Positions 1 to 7,568 are shown, counted from the first letter of the stretch. The stretch is 12,061 nt of DNA from Candidatus Hydrogenedentota bacterium (GCA_007118765.1 SKQZ01000197.1:1-12061); one strand, 5' to 3'. Translations and numbers: made by a program. Notes: generated from the letters alone by a model not told the origin.

Positions 1-1179
1 AAAACCGATGATACCGCCAAGCACAATGATAATCATGGGTTCGAGCAGTGCAAGCATGGCGTCCACGGCGGCCTCCACCTCCGCGTCGTAAATATCGGCC
101 ACCTTCATGAGCATGGAATCCAAGGCGCCCGTTTCCTCGCCCACGTCAATCATGTTTACCACCATGGCGGGAAACACCTTGCTTTCATCAAGGGGCGCGG
201 CAATCGTGCCGCCGTCCTGCACACTGTCATGCACGGCGTCCACGGCATTTTGCACCACTTCGTTTCCGATGGTCTCGCGCGTAATTTTAAGCGCCTGCAA
301 GATGGGAACACCCGATGTTACGAGCGTACCCAGCGTACGCGCAAACCGCGCCACGGACACCTTGGTGATCAAATCGCCGATGAGCGGCACCTTCAATATG
401 ACACGGTCGAACACCCGTTTAACCTGCTTTGATTTCATCAGCAGTTTGAGGCCGATGACTGACCAGCAGAGGATCACAATAATGAGCCACCATTGGTACA
501 TCATGAAATCCCCGGCGGAGATCAGCACCCTTGTGGGCGCGGGAAGTTCACCGCCGAATTCTTCAAATATCTCGGCGAACACCGGCACCACGCGCACAAG
601 CAGGAACGCAACGATACTACAGGCAATAACAATAACGGCAATGGGATAGATAAGCGCACCGCGCACGCGCCGTTTGAGCGCCTGGCGTCGCTCCATGAAT
701 ATGGCGAGCCGTTGCAACACGGTTTCAAGCATACCGCCCACCTCGCCCGCGCGCACCATGTTCACAAAAAGGCGGTCAAACTGCTTGGGATGTTTGGCAA
801 GCGCCTCGGCAAAGGTGGAACCGCTTTGGATGTCCGACGAAATTTCCCGCAGAATGTCCCGCAATTTGGAAGGCTTAAGCTGGGCTATGAGCACGTTAAT
901 ACAGCGCAGCAGCGGCAGTCCCGCATCAATAAGGGTTGAAAGCTGGCGGGTCATCACCACCAGTTCTTTTGTTTTCACGCCGCCGAAATAGAGTTCGTTC
1001 AGTCCTCGTCCCTGCCGCAGGGCGCGTCGCTCGTCGGCACGGGTCGCTTCCCGCACGTGGGTTGGGAACAGGCCCAGCGACCGGATGTCGTTAATGGCGA
1101 GTGCCTGCGTGTCCGCCGCGACAATGCCGAAGGACTGTTTTCCTTCTTTATTCAGGGCGCGATAAGCAAATTTTGGCAT
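1..1179 (-). CDS. pilC: Type IV pilus / type II secretion platform protein PilC (GspF family), 3' end outside window
   Basis: Polytopic inner-membrane platform protein that couples the cytoplasmic motor ATPases to pilin assembly. 393 codons are present, read from an ATG at 1177-1179, and the frame is still open at base 1. GspF proteins are usually about 400 residues, so only the extreme C-terminus is missing. Two GspF repeats are visible. Repeat 1 (about residues 72-195) contains TRQLSTLIDAGLPLL, the signature GEVGGMLE (145-152) and a membrane segment at about 175-200. Repeat 2 (about 275-393) contains ARTLGTLVTSGIPILQAL, GEETGALD (347-354) and a last membrane segment at about 376-393. A further hydrophobic stretch lies at 229-248. 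The N-terminus MPKFAYRALNKEGK is typical of the family. The gene follows the 582-aa ATPase by 11 bp, and its Shine-Dalgarno site overlaps that gene's stop, which suggests translational coupling. The family call is firm; PilC rather than GspF rests on the adjacent pilT. Confidence 0.93.
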   Translation of the reverse strand, partial: MPKFAYRALNKEGKQSFGIVAADTQALAINDIRSLGLFPTHVREATRADERRALRQGRGLNELYFGGVKTKELVVMTRQLSTLIDAGLPLLRCINVLIAQLKPSKLRDILREISSDIQSGSTFAEALAKHPKQFDRLFVNMVRAGEVGGMLETVLQRLAIFMERRQALKRRVRGALIYPIAVIVIACSIVAFLLVRVVPVFAEIFEEFGGELPAPTRVLISAGDFMMYQWWLIIVILCWSVIGLKLLMKSKQVKRVFDRVILKVPLIGDLITKVSVARFARTLGTLVTSGVPILQALKITRETIGNEVVQNAVDAVHDSVQDGGTIAAPLDESKVFPAMVVNMIDVGEETGALDSMLMKVADIYDAEVEAAVDAMLALLEPMIIIVLGGIIGF

Positions 1180-1186
1180 AAACCCA

Positions 1187-1192
1187 TCTCCT
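1187..1192 (-). promoter_or_regulatory. Shine-Dalgarno site of pilC, overlapping the upstream stop codon
   Basis: The minus strand reads AGGAGA 7 nt before the pilC ATG. It overlaps the TAG stop of the preceding ATPase gene (1191-1193), so ribosomes finishing that gene arrive on the pilC start site. Confidence 0.75.
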
Positions 1193-2939
1193 AATCGTCA
1201 TACTGGTCTGTACGCGCGATTACTTCTGCAGGACTGGTAATTCCCTGCGCACATTTCATAAGTCCTTCTTCCCGCAAGATAAGCATTCCCTGCTTCTTTC
1301 GTGCATAACGGCGCAACTCATGCGCCATGGCGCGTTCAAGGATCATTTCACGAACAGTTTCATCCACCAACAGCATTTCGTACAAGCCGATGCGTCCCAT
1401 GTAGCCGACATAGTCACAGGCGGCGCATCCCTTGGCACGGAACAGTTTGAAGTTGGGGTCTTTGCGCCATGCCGTCGGCACATCAAGTTCATCCATCTCT
1501 TCAGGCTCGGGACGATATTTTTCTTTGCATTGGCGGCATAACACACGCACCAGTCGTTGTGCCAACACCGCTTCCAACGATGCCGTAATCAGGAACGGCT
1601 CCACATCCATATCAAGCAGACGTGTGACGGTTTCGGCGGCGCTGTTGGTGTGGAGCGTGCTCAATACCAAGTGACCGGTAAGCGACGCTTCCACGGCAAT
1701 TTGCGCGGTTTCGAGGTCGCGAATTTCACCGACCATCACGATATCGGGGTCCTGACGCAAGATTGAGCGTAGACATGCCGCGAAGGTAAGCCCGACTTCC
1801 TCATGCACCTGGCATTGCACCAGCCGTTCAATTTGCAGCTCCACCGGGTCTTCTGTGGTAATAATTTTGACTTCGGGGGTATTCAACACATTCAGACACG
1901 CATAGAGCGTGGTGGTCTTGCCGCAACCCGTGGGCCCCGTGACCAGAATAATGCCATTGGGTTTGTTGATGACGGTCAACGTCTTTTTCATGGTCTGGGG
2001 CGTAAGTCCCAGTGAATCGAGGTCAATTTTAATGGCGGTGCGGTCAAGCACACGCATCACGACGCATTCGCCGTAGAGCGTGGGCAGTGTGGCCACGCGC
2101 ACGTCAATAAAGCTGTCGCCAATCTTAAGTTCAATGCGCGCGTCCTGGGGCATGCGGCGCTCGCCAATGTCCATGCTGCAGATAACTTTAATGCGCGATA
2201 CCAACGCGATGCAGGATGCCTTTGGCGGATGCACGATTTCGTGCAGCACTCCGTCCACCCGGATGCGAACCCGAAAATCTTCCTCATACACCTCGAAATG
2301 AATATCGGAGGCACGTTTTTGCAGTGCCGTAAGAAAGATAAGATTGACGATCTTGATCACTTCGGGCTGTTGTGCCAACTCCACCAAGTTGTCCGCGTCG
2401 GAAAGAATTTCCTGCTGTCCGAGTTCTTCCAGCGACAACTCCTCGGTGCCGACCAGTTCGGTCAGTTCGTTGAGCATCGCATTGACCGACCCGGTCTCCA
2501 TGGAATAGTTTTTCTTCCATGACGCAATCACATCTTCCGGATTGCTGATGGCGCCCCTTACATTCATGCCGGTAATCTGGCACAGGTCGTCAATCGTCTG
2601 AATGTTCAGCGGATCGGCCATGGCCACAATGAGATCGCCATCCTCAATACGCACCGGCACCACGTTGTAGAAACGGGCCACGTCGCCTGTCAGCGTCTTG
2701 ATGACGTCCTCCGGGATATCAAGTTTGCTGATGTCAATGCGGTCCATGCCTTGCTGCATGCCAAGGGCCACAATGACATCCTGTTCCTCTGCATAGCCCA
2801 AAGAAACGAGGATGCGACCGAGCAAATCGCCGGTAAGACGCTGCCGTTGCAGCGCCTCATCCAGTTGGAGCGGCGTGATAATGCCCTGTTCGACGAGAAT
2901 CTCGCCGACTTGTCGCACTGTTCCTACGGGACCTGCCAT
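1191..2939 (-). CDS. Second PilB/GspE-type secretion/pilus assembly ATPase (582 aa, diverged paralogue)
   Basis: Cytoplasmic hexameric ATPase of the GspE/PilB extension-motor family. An N-terminal MshEN domain (about 8-145) shows two 24-residue motifs at 10-33 and 39-62, separated by the canonical 5 residues. The catalytic core has Walker A GPTGCGKT (335-342), Asp box IITTEDPVEL (359-368), Walker B QDPDIVMVGEIRD with E405 (396-408) and His box TGHLVLSTLHTN (421-432). A zinc-type tetracysteine site is present (C468/C471 and C505/C508), as in PilB and GspE but not PilT. Odd points: Cys replaces the usual Ser/Ala in the Walker A loop, Leu replaces Tyr after the Asp box, and the usual GINQVQV stretch is ERLVQCQV. 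The ATG is directly preceded by an in-frame TAG, so no earlier start exists, and GGAAAG-type SD sequence lies 8 nt upstream. It sits between pilT (74 bp) and pilC (11 bp). It may power a second pilus or secretion mode, or cooperate with the 630-aa PilB. Confidence 0.93.
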   Translation of the reverse strand: MAGPVGTVRQVGEILVEQGIITPLQLDEALQRQRLTGDLLGRILVSLGYAEEQDVIVALGMQQGMDRIDISKLDIPEDVIKTLTGDVARFYNVVPVRIEDGDLIVAMADPLNIQTIDDLCQITGMNVRGAISNPEDVIASWKKNYSMETGSVNAMLNELTELVGTEELSLEELGQQEILSDADNLVELAQQPEVIKIVNLIFLTALQKRASDIHFEVYEEDFRVRIRVDGVLHEIVHPPKASCIALVSRIKVICSMDIGERRMPQDARIELKIGDSFIDVRVATLPTLYGECVVMRVLDRTAIKIDLDSLGLTPQTMKKTLTVINKPNGIILVTGPTGCGKTTTLYACLNVLNTPEVKIITTEDPVELQIERLVQCQVHEEVGLTFAACLRSILRQDPDIVMVGEIRDLETAQIAVEASLTGHLVLSTLHTNSAAETVTRLLDMDVEPFLITASLEAVLAQRLVRVLCRQCKEKYRPEPEEMDELDVPTAWRKDPNFKLFRAKGCAACDYVGYMGRIGLYEMLLVDETVREMILERAMAHELRRYARKKQGMLILREEGLMKCAQGITSPAEVIARTDQYDD

Positions 2940-3013
2940 CTACCTGCTTTCCTGTTGTGTCGTGGTTGTTTTCATCTTGTTTACGTCAGAAACCAAACAA
3001 AAGTCGCGGCGGC

Positions 3014-4120
3014 CTATCCAGCGCGTTTAGATTGTTGCGAATCGCCGGCTTCCAAGCCAAGCGCCTTTACCTGATTCTCAAATTCGTCTTGCATTTGTGC
3101 TTTCGCCAACGCGGTTTCATAGGTGACCACCCCTTTGCGGTAGAGCGCCATCAAATGCTCATCCAGGAGATGCATGCCATACTTATGTCCGGTCTGAATG
3201 GCGGAGGTGATGCGGTATGACTTGTTTTCGCGAATCAGATTCTGAATCGCAGAGGTAGTGACCATAATCTCAAACGCCGCCACACGACCAAAGCCGCTTT
3301 TTCGCGGCAGAAGCGCCTGCGAAATCACAGACTTCAAGTTGCCGGACAGCTGCGTCCGAATCTGTTCCTGCTGGTTCGACGGAAATGCGTCCACAATACG
3401 GTCAATGGTGCGCACGGCGCCCGTGGTATGCAGGGTGCCAAACACCAAATGGCCGGTTTCTGCGGCCGTGATGGCCGCTTCAATTGTTTCCAAGTCGCGC
3501 ATCTCGCCCACAAGAATCACGTCCGGGTCCTGGCGCAATGCGCGGCGCAACGCTTCCGCAAATGTAGGCACGTCCACACCCACTTCGCGCTGCATAATGA
3601 GGCTTTTCTTGTGGTTGTGATAATACTCGATGGGGTCTTCAATGGTAATGATGTGGTGGTCAAAATTAGTATTGAGCCAGTCAATCATGGTGGCCAGCGA
3701 AGTGGACTTGCCCGAGCCGGTGGGTCCGGTAACCAATATAAGGCCACGGGGCTGATTAATAATGTCCTTGAGCGAATTGGGCAGGCCGATTTCTTCAAAC
3801 GTCATGATTTTGCGCGGAATAAGACGCAGCACCAACCCCACATTGCCGCGTTGCTTAAAAATGGAAACACGGAAACGGGCGATGTCTTCAAAGGCAAACC
3901 CGAAGTCGGCGCCGCCGACCTCCTGCAATTCCTGCTGGTTATCCACCGATGCAATACTTTTCATAAGGCGCTCGGTGTCTTCGGAGGTACAGGGGTTTTC
4001 ACCAAAGAACTGCAAGTGACCGTGAACACGCCCAATCGGCGGGGCATCCACCGTAATGTGCAAGTCGGATCCGTCTCGGTCAACGAGCATCCGAAGCAAA
4101 CTTACCATATCATACGCCAT
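3014..4120 (-). CDS. pilT: Type IV pilus retraction ATPase PilT
   Basis: Cytoplasmic hexameric ATPase that drives pilus disassembly and retraction (twitching motility, DNA uptake). 368 aa, slightly longer than well-known PilTs (about 345). It has the PAS-like N-terminal half with GSDLHITVDAPP (17-28) and an RFRVSIFKQRG strand (82-92). The core shows Walker A GPTGSGKS (132-139), Asp box IITIEDPIEY (157-166), Walker B QDPDVILVGEMRD with E206 (197-209) and His box TGHLVFGTLHTT (222-233). There is no tetracysteine site and no MshEN domain, which separates it from the two PilB-like neighbours. The C-terminal PilT signature normally read AIRNLIRE is AIQNLIRE here (291-298), followed by IQTGHKYGMHLLDEHL. 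It could be the PilU subtype; the sequence alone does not decide. The gene starts 5 bp after the 630-aa pilB stop, with AAAGG 8 nt before the ATG, so it is co-transcribed. Confidence 0.95.
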   Translation of the reverse strand: MAYDMVSLLRMLVDRDGSDLHITVDAPPIGRVHGHLQFFGENPCTSEDTERLMKSIASVDNQQELQEVGGADFGFAFEDIARFRVSIFKQRGNVGLVLRLIPRKIMTFEEIGLPNSLKDIINQPRGLILVTGPTGSGKSTSLATMIDWLNTNFDHHIITIEDPIEYYHNHKKSLIMQREVGVDVPTFAEALRRALRQDPDVILVGEMRDLETIEAAITAAETGHLVFGTLHTTGAVRTIDRIVDAFPSNQQEQIRTQLSGNLKSVISQALLPRKSGFGRVAAFEIMVTTSAIQNLIRENKSYRITSAIQTGHKYGMHLLDEHLMALYRKGVVTYETALAKAQMQDEFENQVKALGLEAGDSQQSKRAG

Positions 4121-4125
4121 GAATA

Positions 4126-6018
4126 TTACCTTTCAGAACCTGCTGCCACGGCTTGCGCTTCCGCAGCGCGAGGCACGAGTTTCGGCGTTTCCGCGGGCGC
4201 GATAAGCGGTTCATCCACCCGCGTCCGCCGGTTGACTTCTTCGATTGTTGTGATTCCCTTGAGCGTCTTTTGCCATGCATCTTCGCGCATGGTTTTCATG
4301 CCTTCAAGCCGGGCGATGCGCCGCAACGCCGTGGCACTATCGCCATTCATAATCATAGTGCGCAGCTTGTCGCTGGTGAGCAATAGTTCATAGGCGCCCA
4401 TTCGTCCCTGGTGCCCGGTCTGGTTGCAATTATCGCATCCCACGCCGTGTACCAGTTCCACGTCATCCCAATTAACATCCATCTCGAGCCGCTCTTTTTC
4501 GACTTCGGGCGGATCGTAGGGTTCACGGCAGTTGTTGCATAGGGTGCGCACCAGTCGCTGCGCCAGAATGGCGCGTACACCGGAGGCCACAAGGAACGGC
4601 TTAATGCCGATATCCACGAGTCGTGTAAAGGAACTGGCGGTGTCGTTTGTATGGAGTGTGGAGAAAACGAGATGCCCTGTGAGCGCCGCTTTAATCGCGA
4701 TCTCGGCGGTTTCCAAGTCGCGGATTTCCCCGACCATCACAATGTCCGGGTCTTGACGGAACATGGCGCGCAGGGCGCGAGCAAAGTTCCAGCCAATCTC
4801 GTGATTAATTTGCACCTGGTTGATGCCGCCCAACTGATACTCCACAGGGTCTTCCACAGTAATGATTTTTACGTCGGGCTTGTTCAGCGTGTGCAGCGAA
4901 CCATACAACGTGGTGGTTTTACCGGAACCGGTGGGTCCCGTAACCAACACAACGCCGGTGGCGTGATGGATAAGGCGTTCCCACTGCTGTTGATGCTCCG
5001 CACAAAAGCCCAACTGTCCCAATCCAAGCAACAGGCCGCTTTTATCGAGAATACGCATCACCACGCTCTCGCCATAGGCCGCGGGCAGCGCACTCACACG
5101 CAGGTCAATGACAACCGAGCCCACGTTCATTTTAATACGGCCGTCCTGCGGAATGCGGCGCTCGGAAATATCCATGCCGGACATGAGTTTTAGCCGCGAT
5201 ATGATGGCGGCCTGAGCACGTTTTGGCGGCACGGGCATTTCCTGCATCACGCCGTCTATGCGATACCGCACTTTGATGGCGGTTTTGCCCGGCTCAATGT
5301 GAATGTCACTGGCACGCAGTCGAAAGGCTTCCACAATCAATTGTTGCACATATCGCACGACGGGGCTGTCTTCACCGTCGTCTGCGGAGGCGGCTTCGCC
5401 CGCCGCTTCTTCCAGCCCGGCAGCGTCAACGCCGATACTGTCCATGCTGATGTCATCGCCGGATAAAGAGCCGATGGAGGCCAGCGAGCTGCTCGAACCA
5501 ATGTTCGACATGCTGCTTAAGGAGCTGACGCTACTGGCGCTGCTGGCGGAGGACAACAGCGATTCCACGGTTTCTTTCTGATGGCCGTAATACCGCGCCA
5601 AGGCCTCGGAAATTTGCTCTGTCGACGCCAACACGGGATCGACGGGACGATCCAAAAGCCGCGAAAGATTGTCCAGTGTATTGATATTGGTGGGGTCATC
5701 CGTGGCGACCATCAATACGCCGTCCCGTTCCTCCACAGGCACCACCTTGTACAGCGTGGCAATGGAACCGTCCACGATTGCGCGGATGCGGGGCGGGATG
5801 TCGCGCTCAGCCAGGTTTACAATGGGGATGCCAAGCTGTTCCGCCAACCCCTCGGTCACATGCGATTTGCTGATATAGCCCAGCCGCACAAGGATTTCAC
5901 CCAGTTTGCGGTTGGTCATGGTCGTGCGTTGGCGTTCCAGCGCTTCTTCGAGCTGTTCGGGCTTGATAATGCCCTTGTCCACCAACTGCTGACCAAAATA
6001 ACTGTACGAACTCTGCAT
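4126..6018 (-). CDS. pilB: Type IV pilus extension ATPase PilB (630 aa), first gene of the pilus operon
   Basis: Cytoplasmic GspE/PilB-family ATPase that powers pilin polymerisation. The MshEN domain has two 24-residue motifs at 7-30 and 38-61, separated by 7 residues instead of 5. A serine-rich low-complexity linker follows (about 153-196) and then an acidic Ala/Glu stretch to 217. The core has Walker A GPTGSGKT (361-368), Asp box IITVEDPVEY (385-394), Walker B QDPDIVMVGEIRD with E431 (422-434) and His box TGHLVFSTLHTN (447-458). Tetracysteine site: C494/C497 and C528/C531. The C-terminal tail is Ala/Pro-rich. All catalytic motifs are canonical, so this is the best candidate for the main extension motor. 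ATG start with AAAGGT-type SD about 9 nt upstream, about 25 nt below a predicted promoter. It leads the operon pilB - pilT - second pilB-like - pilC. A GspE role in type II secretion is possible, but pilT next door favours pili. Confidence 0.94.
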   Translation of the reverse strand: MQSSYSYFGQQLVDKGIIKPEQLEEALERQRTTMTNRKLGEILVRLGYISKSHVTEGLAEQLGIPIVNLAERDIPPRIRAIVDGSIATLYKVVPVEERDGVLMVATDDPTNINTLDNLSRLLDRPVDPVLASTEQISEALARYYGHQKETVESLLSSASSASSVSSLSSMSNIGSSSSLASIGSLSGDDISMDSIGVDAAGLEEAAGEAASADDGEDSPVVRYVQQLIVEAFRLRASDIHIEPGKTAIKVRYRIDGVMQEMPVPPKRAQAAIISRLKLMSGMDISERRIPQDGRIKMNVGSVVIDLRVSALPAAYGESVVMRILDKSGLLLGLGQLGFCAEHQQQWERLIHHATGVVLVTGPTGSGKTTTLYGSLHTLNKPDVKIITVEDPVEYQLGGINQVQINHEIGWNFARALRAMFRQDPDIVMVGEIRDLETAEIAIKAALTGHLVFSTLHTNDTASSFTRLVDIGIKPFLVASGVRAILAQRLVRTLCNNCREPYDPPEVEKERLEMDVNWDDVELVHGVGCDNCNQTGHQGRMGAYELLLTSDKLRTMIMNGDSATALRRIARLEGMKTMREDAWQKTLKGITTIEEVNRRTRVDEPLIAPAETPKLVPRAAEAQAVAAGSER

Positions 6019-6046
6019 GCGAGAATACCTTTACGTCACTCGCTTA

Positions 6047-6075
6047 ACTGTACCAAAAAACGTTGCGGCTGTCAA
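6047..6075 (-). promoter_or_regulatory. Predicted sigma70-type promoter of the pilus operon
   Basis: On the minus strand a perfect -35 TTGACA (6070-6075) is followed by 17 nt and a -10 TACAGT (6047-6052, 4 of 6 consensus). Transcription would begin near 6040, leaving a leader of about 20 nt that still contains the AAAGGT ribosome site of the 630-aa pilB gene. Spacing and position are ideal; activity is inferred. Confidence 0.6.
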
Positions 6076-6110
6076 TACGCACACATGCATACTGCCCGGA
6101 AAATCGCTGT

Positions 6111-6128
6111 TTGACACTTTTTTGTCAA
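6111..6128. repeat. Short perfect dyad TTGACA-N6-TGTCAA upstream of the pilus operon
   Basis: TTGACA (6111-6116) and TGTCAA (6123-6128) are exact inverted copies around CTTTTT. Each arm also equals a -35 consensus, one per strand, but no good -10 follows at 17 bp on either strand. It lies about 40 bp upstream of the predicted pilus promoter, where a repressor or activator could bind. An operator role is only a suggestion. Confidence 0.35.
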
Positions 6129-6154
6129 CAATTTACCGGGTACGCAACACACTC

Positions 6155-6184
6155 ATTATAACACTCTTTAATCTTAAAGGTCTA
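6155..6184 (-). promoter_or_regulatory. Possible second upstream promoter for the pilus operon
   Basis: The minus strand has a perfect -10 TATAAT (6155-6160), 18 nt after a weaker -35 TAGACC (6179-6184, 4 of 6). The surrounding 6130-6185 stretch is AT-rich compared with flanking genes. It would give a leader of about 130 nt containing the dyad and the second promoter. Confidence 0.35.
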
Positions 6185-6289
6185 TTGTCCCTTATATGCA
6201 GGGCCTGAATCAACCTTCTTTGAACACCGTTTTGGCGCCGGAGGAGTATCACCTTTATGCCCCAAAAAAACGCAACAACAGCCGCCAAT

Positions 6290-7306
6290 CTATGCAACGG
6301 TTTCGGTTAATTCTTTGAGAACGGCAAGGTAGTCACGGCCCGGCAGCAATTCCTCGTGGGCATGGGCCTCCATCGCGCCTGCTTTCGCCAGAAACGCGCG
6401 ACACCATGTTCGAGCCGTTTCGGGAGAGGCGCCATCACACAGGGCCGCGAAGAAATCCTCGGGATACGCGGGCGCCAGCGGCAGGATGGCGTCGTCTGTC
6501 TTGAACACGCCGTAAAGGATATGATGGAGCAGTGTTGTGGCTGACAAGTGCTTGCGCAGTCGTGGGCAGTGCATCAGCACCAGTGTTGACGCGCCTTGTG
6601 TGGGCGTCACTGCCAGACATTCCGGATACAATGCGGCGGGGTCAAGGCCATGGTGTCTTTCTTCATCATAAAGCGCGACAAGCAGTGTTGTCATGGCTTT
6701 TTTGATTGCGTCGGTGTCCTTCTTGGAAAAGCGGCGCGGGCGAGGATCGTGAAACGCCAGTTGCGTATTTGACGCCACATACAGCGGAGCGGCGCCGGGG
6801 ACATCTTTGGTCATGTAGGCAAAAACTTCGCGATTCATATCACGTCGCCGATGTCTGTCGGGCAAAAACACAACGCCGTGGTGGCATGGCGCAACAACGC
6901 GTGTCGGGGCGCGCTGATGTAATAGGGTCAACATTTCATATTCGCGCAGTAACTTGGCGCTGCATTCCTGATGATTCTTGGCAACAACAACACGAAGGGT
7001 GGCGCGTTTGCGCGTTTGCGTCGCCACCTGTACCAGAAACACCAGGCGCACGGCATCTTCATAAACGAGATCCCAGGTACAGGAGCTAATCGGCGCCGTC
7101 CCCACCTCGGTTTGCAAGCCGGCGTAAACAAATCGGTCCTGTTCAATCAGCGCCTTTTCGACGGCGCTTTTAAGCGTTTCCAGCTGATAGAAACGTTTGT
7201 ACTCCTTGGGATAAGGGCCGCAAAATGTGCGGGACTCTGCCCATGTACAGCGAACCTCTTTCTTTGGTGTCGTTGCACGTCGCTTGCGCGGCTGCTTATT
7301 CTTCAA
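6290..7306 (-). CDS. Unrecognised 338-aa protein, possibly a degenerate kinase-like fold
   Basis: Not recognised with confidence. The chosen start is a TTG at 7304-7306 because a full AAGGAG lies 6 nt upstream. The frame stays open upstream (an ATG at 7370-7372 and a TTG at 7481-7483), but neither has a clear ribosome site and the extra residues look non-coding. The protein opens with a basic stretch (MKNKQPRKRR). The layout loosely resembles a protein-kinase/aminoglycoside-phosphotransferase fold: LRVVVAKN (104-111, possible beta-3 Lys K110), then LLREYEML (119-126, possible helix-C Glu), then HHGLDPAALYPECLAV (218-233) where HGDxxxxN would sit, and LVLMHCPRL (242-250) where the DFG strand would sit. 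The catalytic Asn and DFG Asp are absent, so it would be a pseudokinase. No signal peptide or membrane segment is seen. It follows the phasin-like gene on the same strand after about 260 bp and may be co-transcribed. That the gene is real is fairly sure; its function is open. Confidence 0.6.
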   Translation of the reverse strand: MKNKQPRKRRATTPKKEVRCTWAESRTFCGPYPKEYKRFYQLETLKSAVEKALIEQDRFVYAGLQTEVGTAPISSCTWDLVYEDAVRLVFLVQVATQTRKRATLRVVVAKNHQECSAKLLREYEMLTLLHQRAPTRVVAPCHHGVVFLPDRHRRRDMNREVFAYMTKDVPGAAPLYVASNTQLAFHDPRPRRFSKKDTDAIKKAMTTLLVALYDEERHHGLDPAALYPECLAVTPTQGASTLVLMHCPRLRKHLSATTLLHHILYGVFKTDDAILPLAPAYPEDFFAALCDGASPETARTWCRAFLAKAGAMEAHAHEELLPGRDYLAVLKELTETVA

Positions 7307-7312
7307 AACACA

Positions 7313-7318
7313 CTCCTT
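7313..7318 (-). promoter_or_regulatory. Shine-Dalgarno site deciding the TTG start at 7306
   Basis: The minus strand reads AAGGAG exactly 6 nt before TTG (7304-7306). It is the only strong ribosome site in the upstream open frame, so it favours a 338-aa product over longer versions. Confidence 0.6.
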
Positions 7319-7373
7319 GATGCAGGCGGTAGCGCCCGTGGTTGAGCTGTTCGTTACTGACAGAAACGGCATG

Positions 7374-7413
7374 GTTGCTGTTGTCACCGGAAACCAACGG
7401 GGAAAACAGCAAC
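7374..7413. repeat. 9-bp perfect inverted repeat forming a stem-loop between the phasin-like and unknown genes
   Basis: GTTGCTGTT (7374-7382) and AACAGCAAC (7405-7413) are exact reverse complements around 22 nt. A further CCG/CGG pairing inside (7387-7389 with 7398-7400) could extend the structure. It lies in the presumed leader of the unknown 338-aa gene on the minus strand. No T-run follows on either strand, so it is not a classical intrinsic terminator; it could be a regulatory or processing structure, or a chance dyad. Confidence 0.45.
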
Positions 7414-7568
7414 GGGAATGCACGCCATGTACACTGCCGACGCTTCGTTGTTGCGAAATGAAAGCGGCGGTTCTCAAGAACAATATCCGAAACGGCCACG
7501 GCAGGGCGGGCCGCTCCGGATTGTTGCATTGTTAACCTGTATGGGAGGACTGGCTGGTTACGGCATCG

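Noticed and set aside
3428..4393. 321-residue plus-strand open frame opposite pilT and pilB
   Set aside because: It lies antisense to intact Walker and His-box motifs, is His/Asn/Gln-rich and has no Shine-Dalgarno site or domain.
7374..7413. Intrinsic terminator after the phasin-like gene
   Set aside because: The stem is good, but no T-run follows on the minus strand and it lies about 155 bp beyond the stop codon.
7307..7483. 59-residue N-terminal extension of the unknown 338-aa protein
   Set aside because: The upstream starts lack a clear ribosome site and the extra sequence is Cys/Ser/Thr-rich without order; AAGGAG points to the TTG at 7306. The ATG at 7370-7372 cannot be fully excluded.
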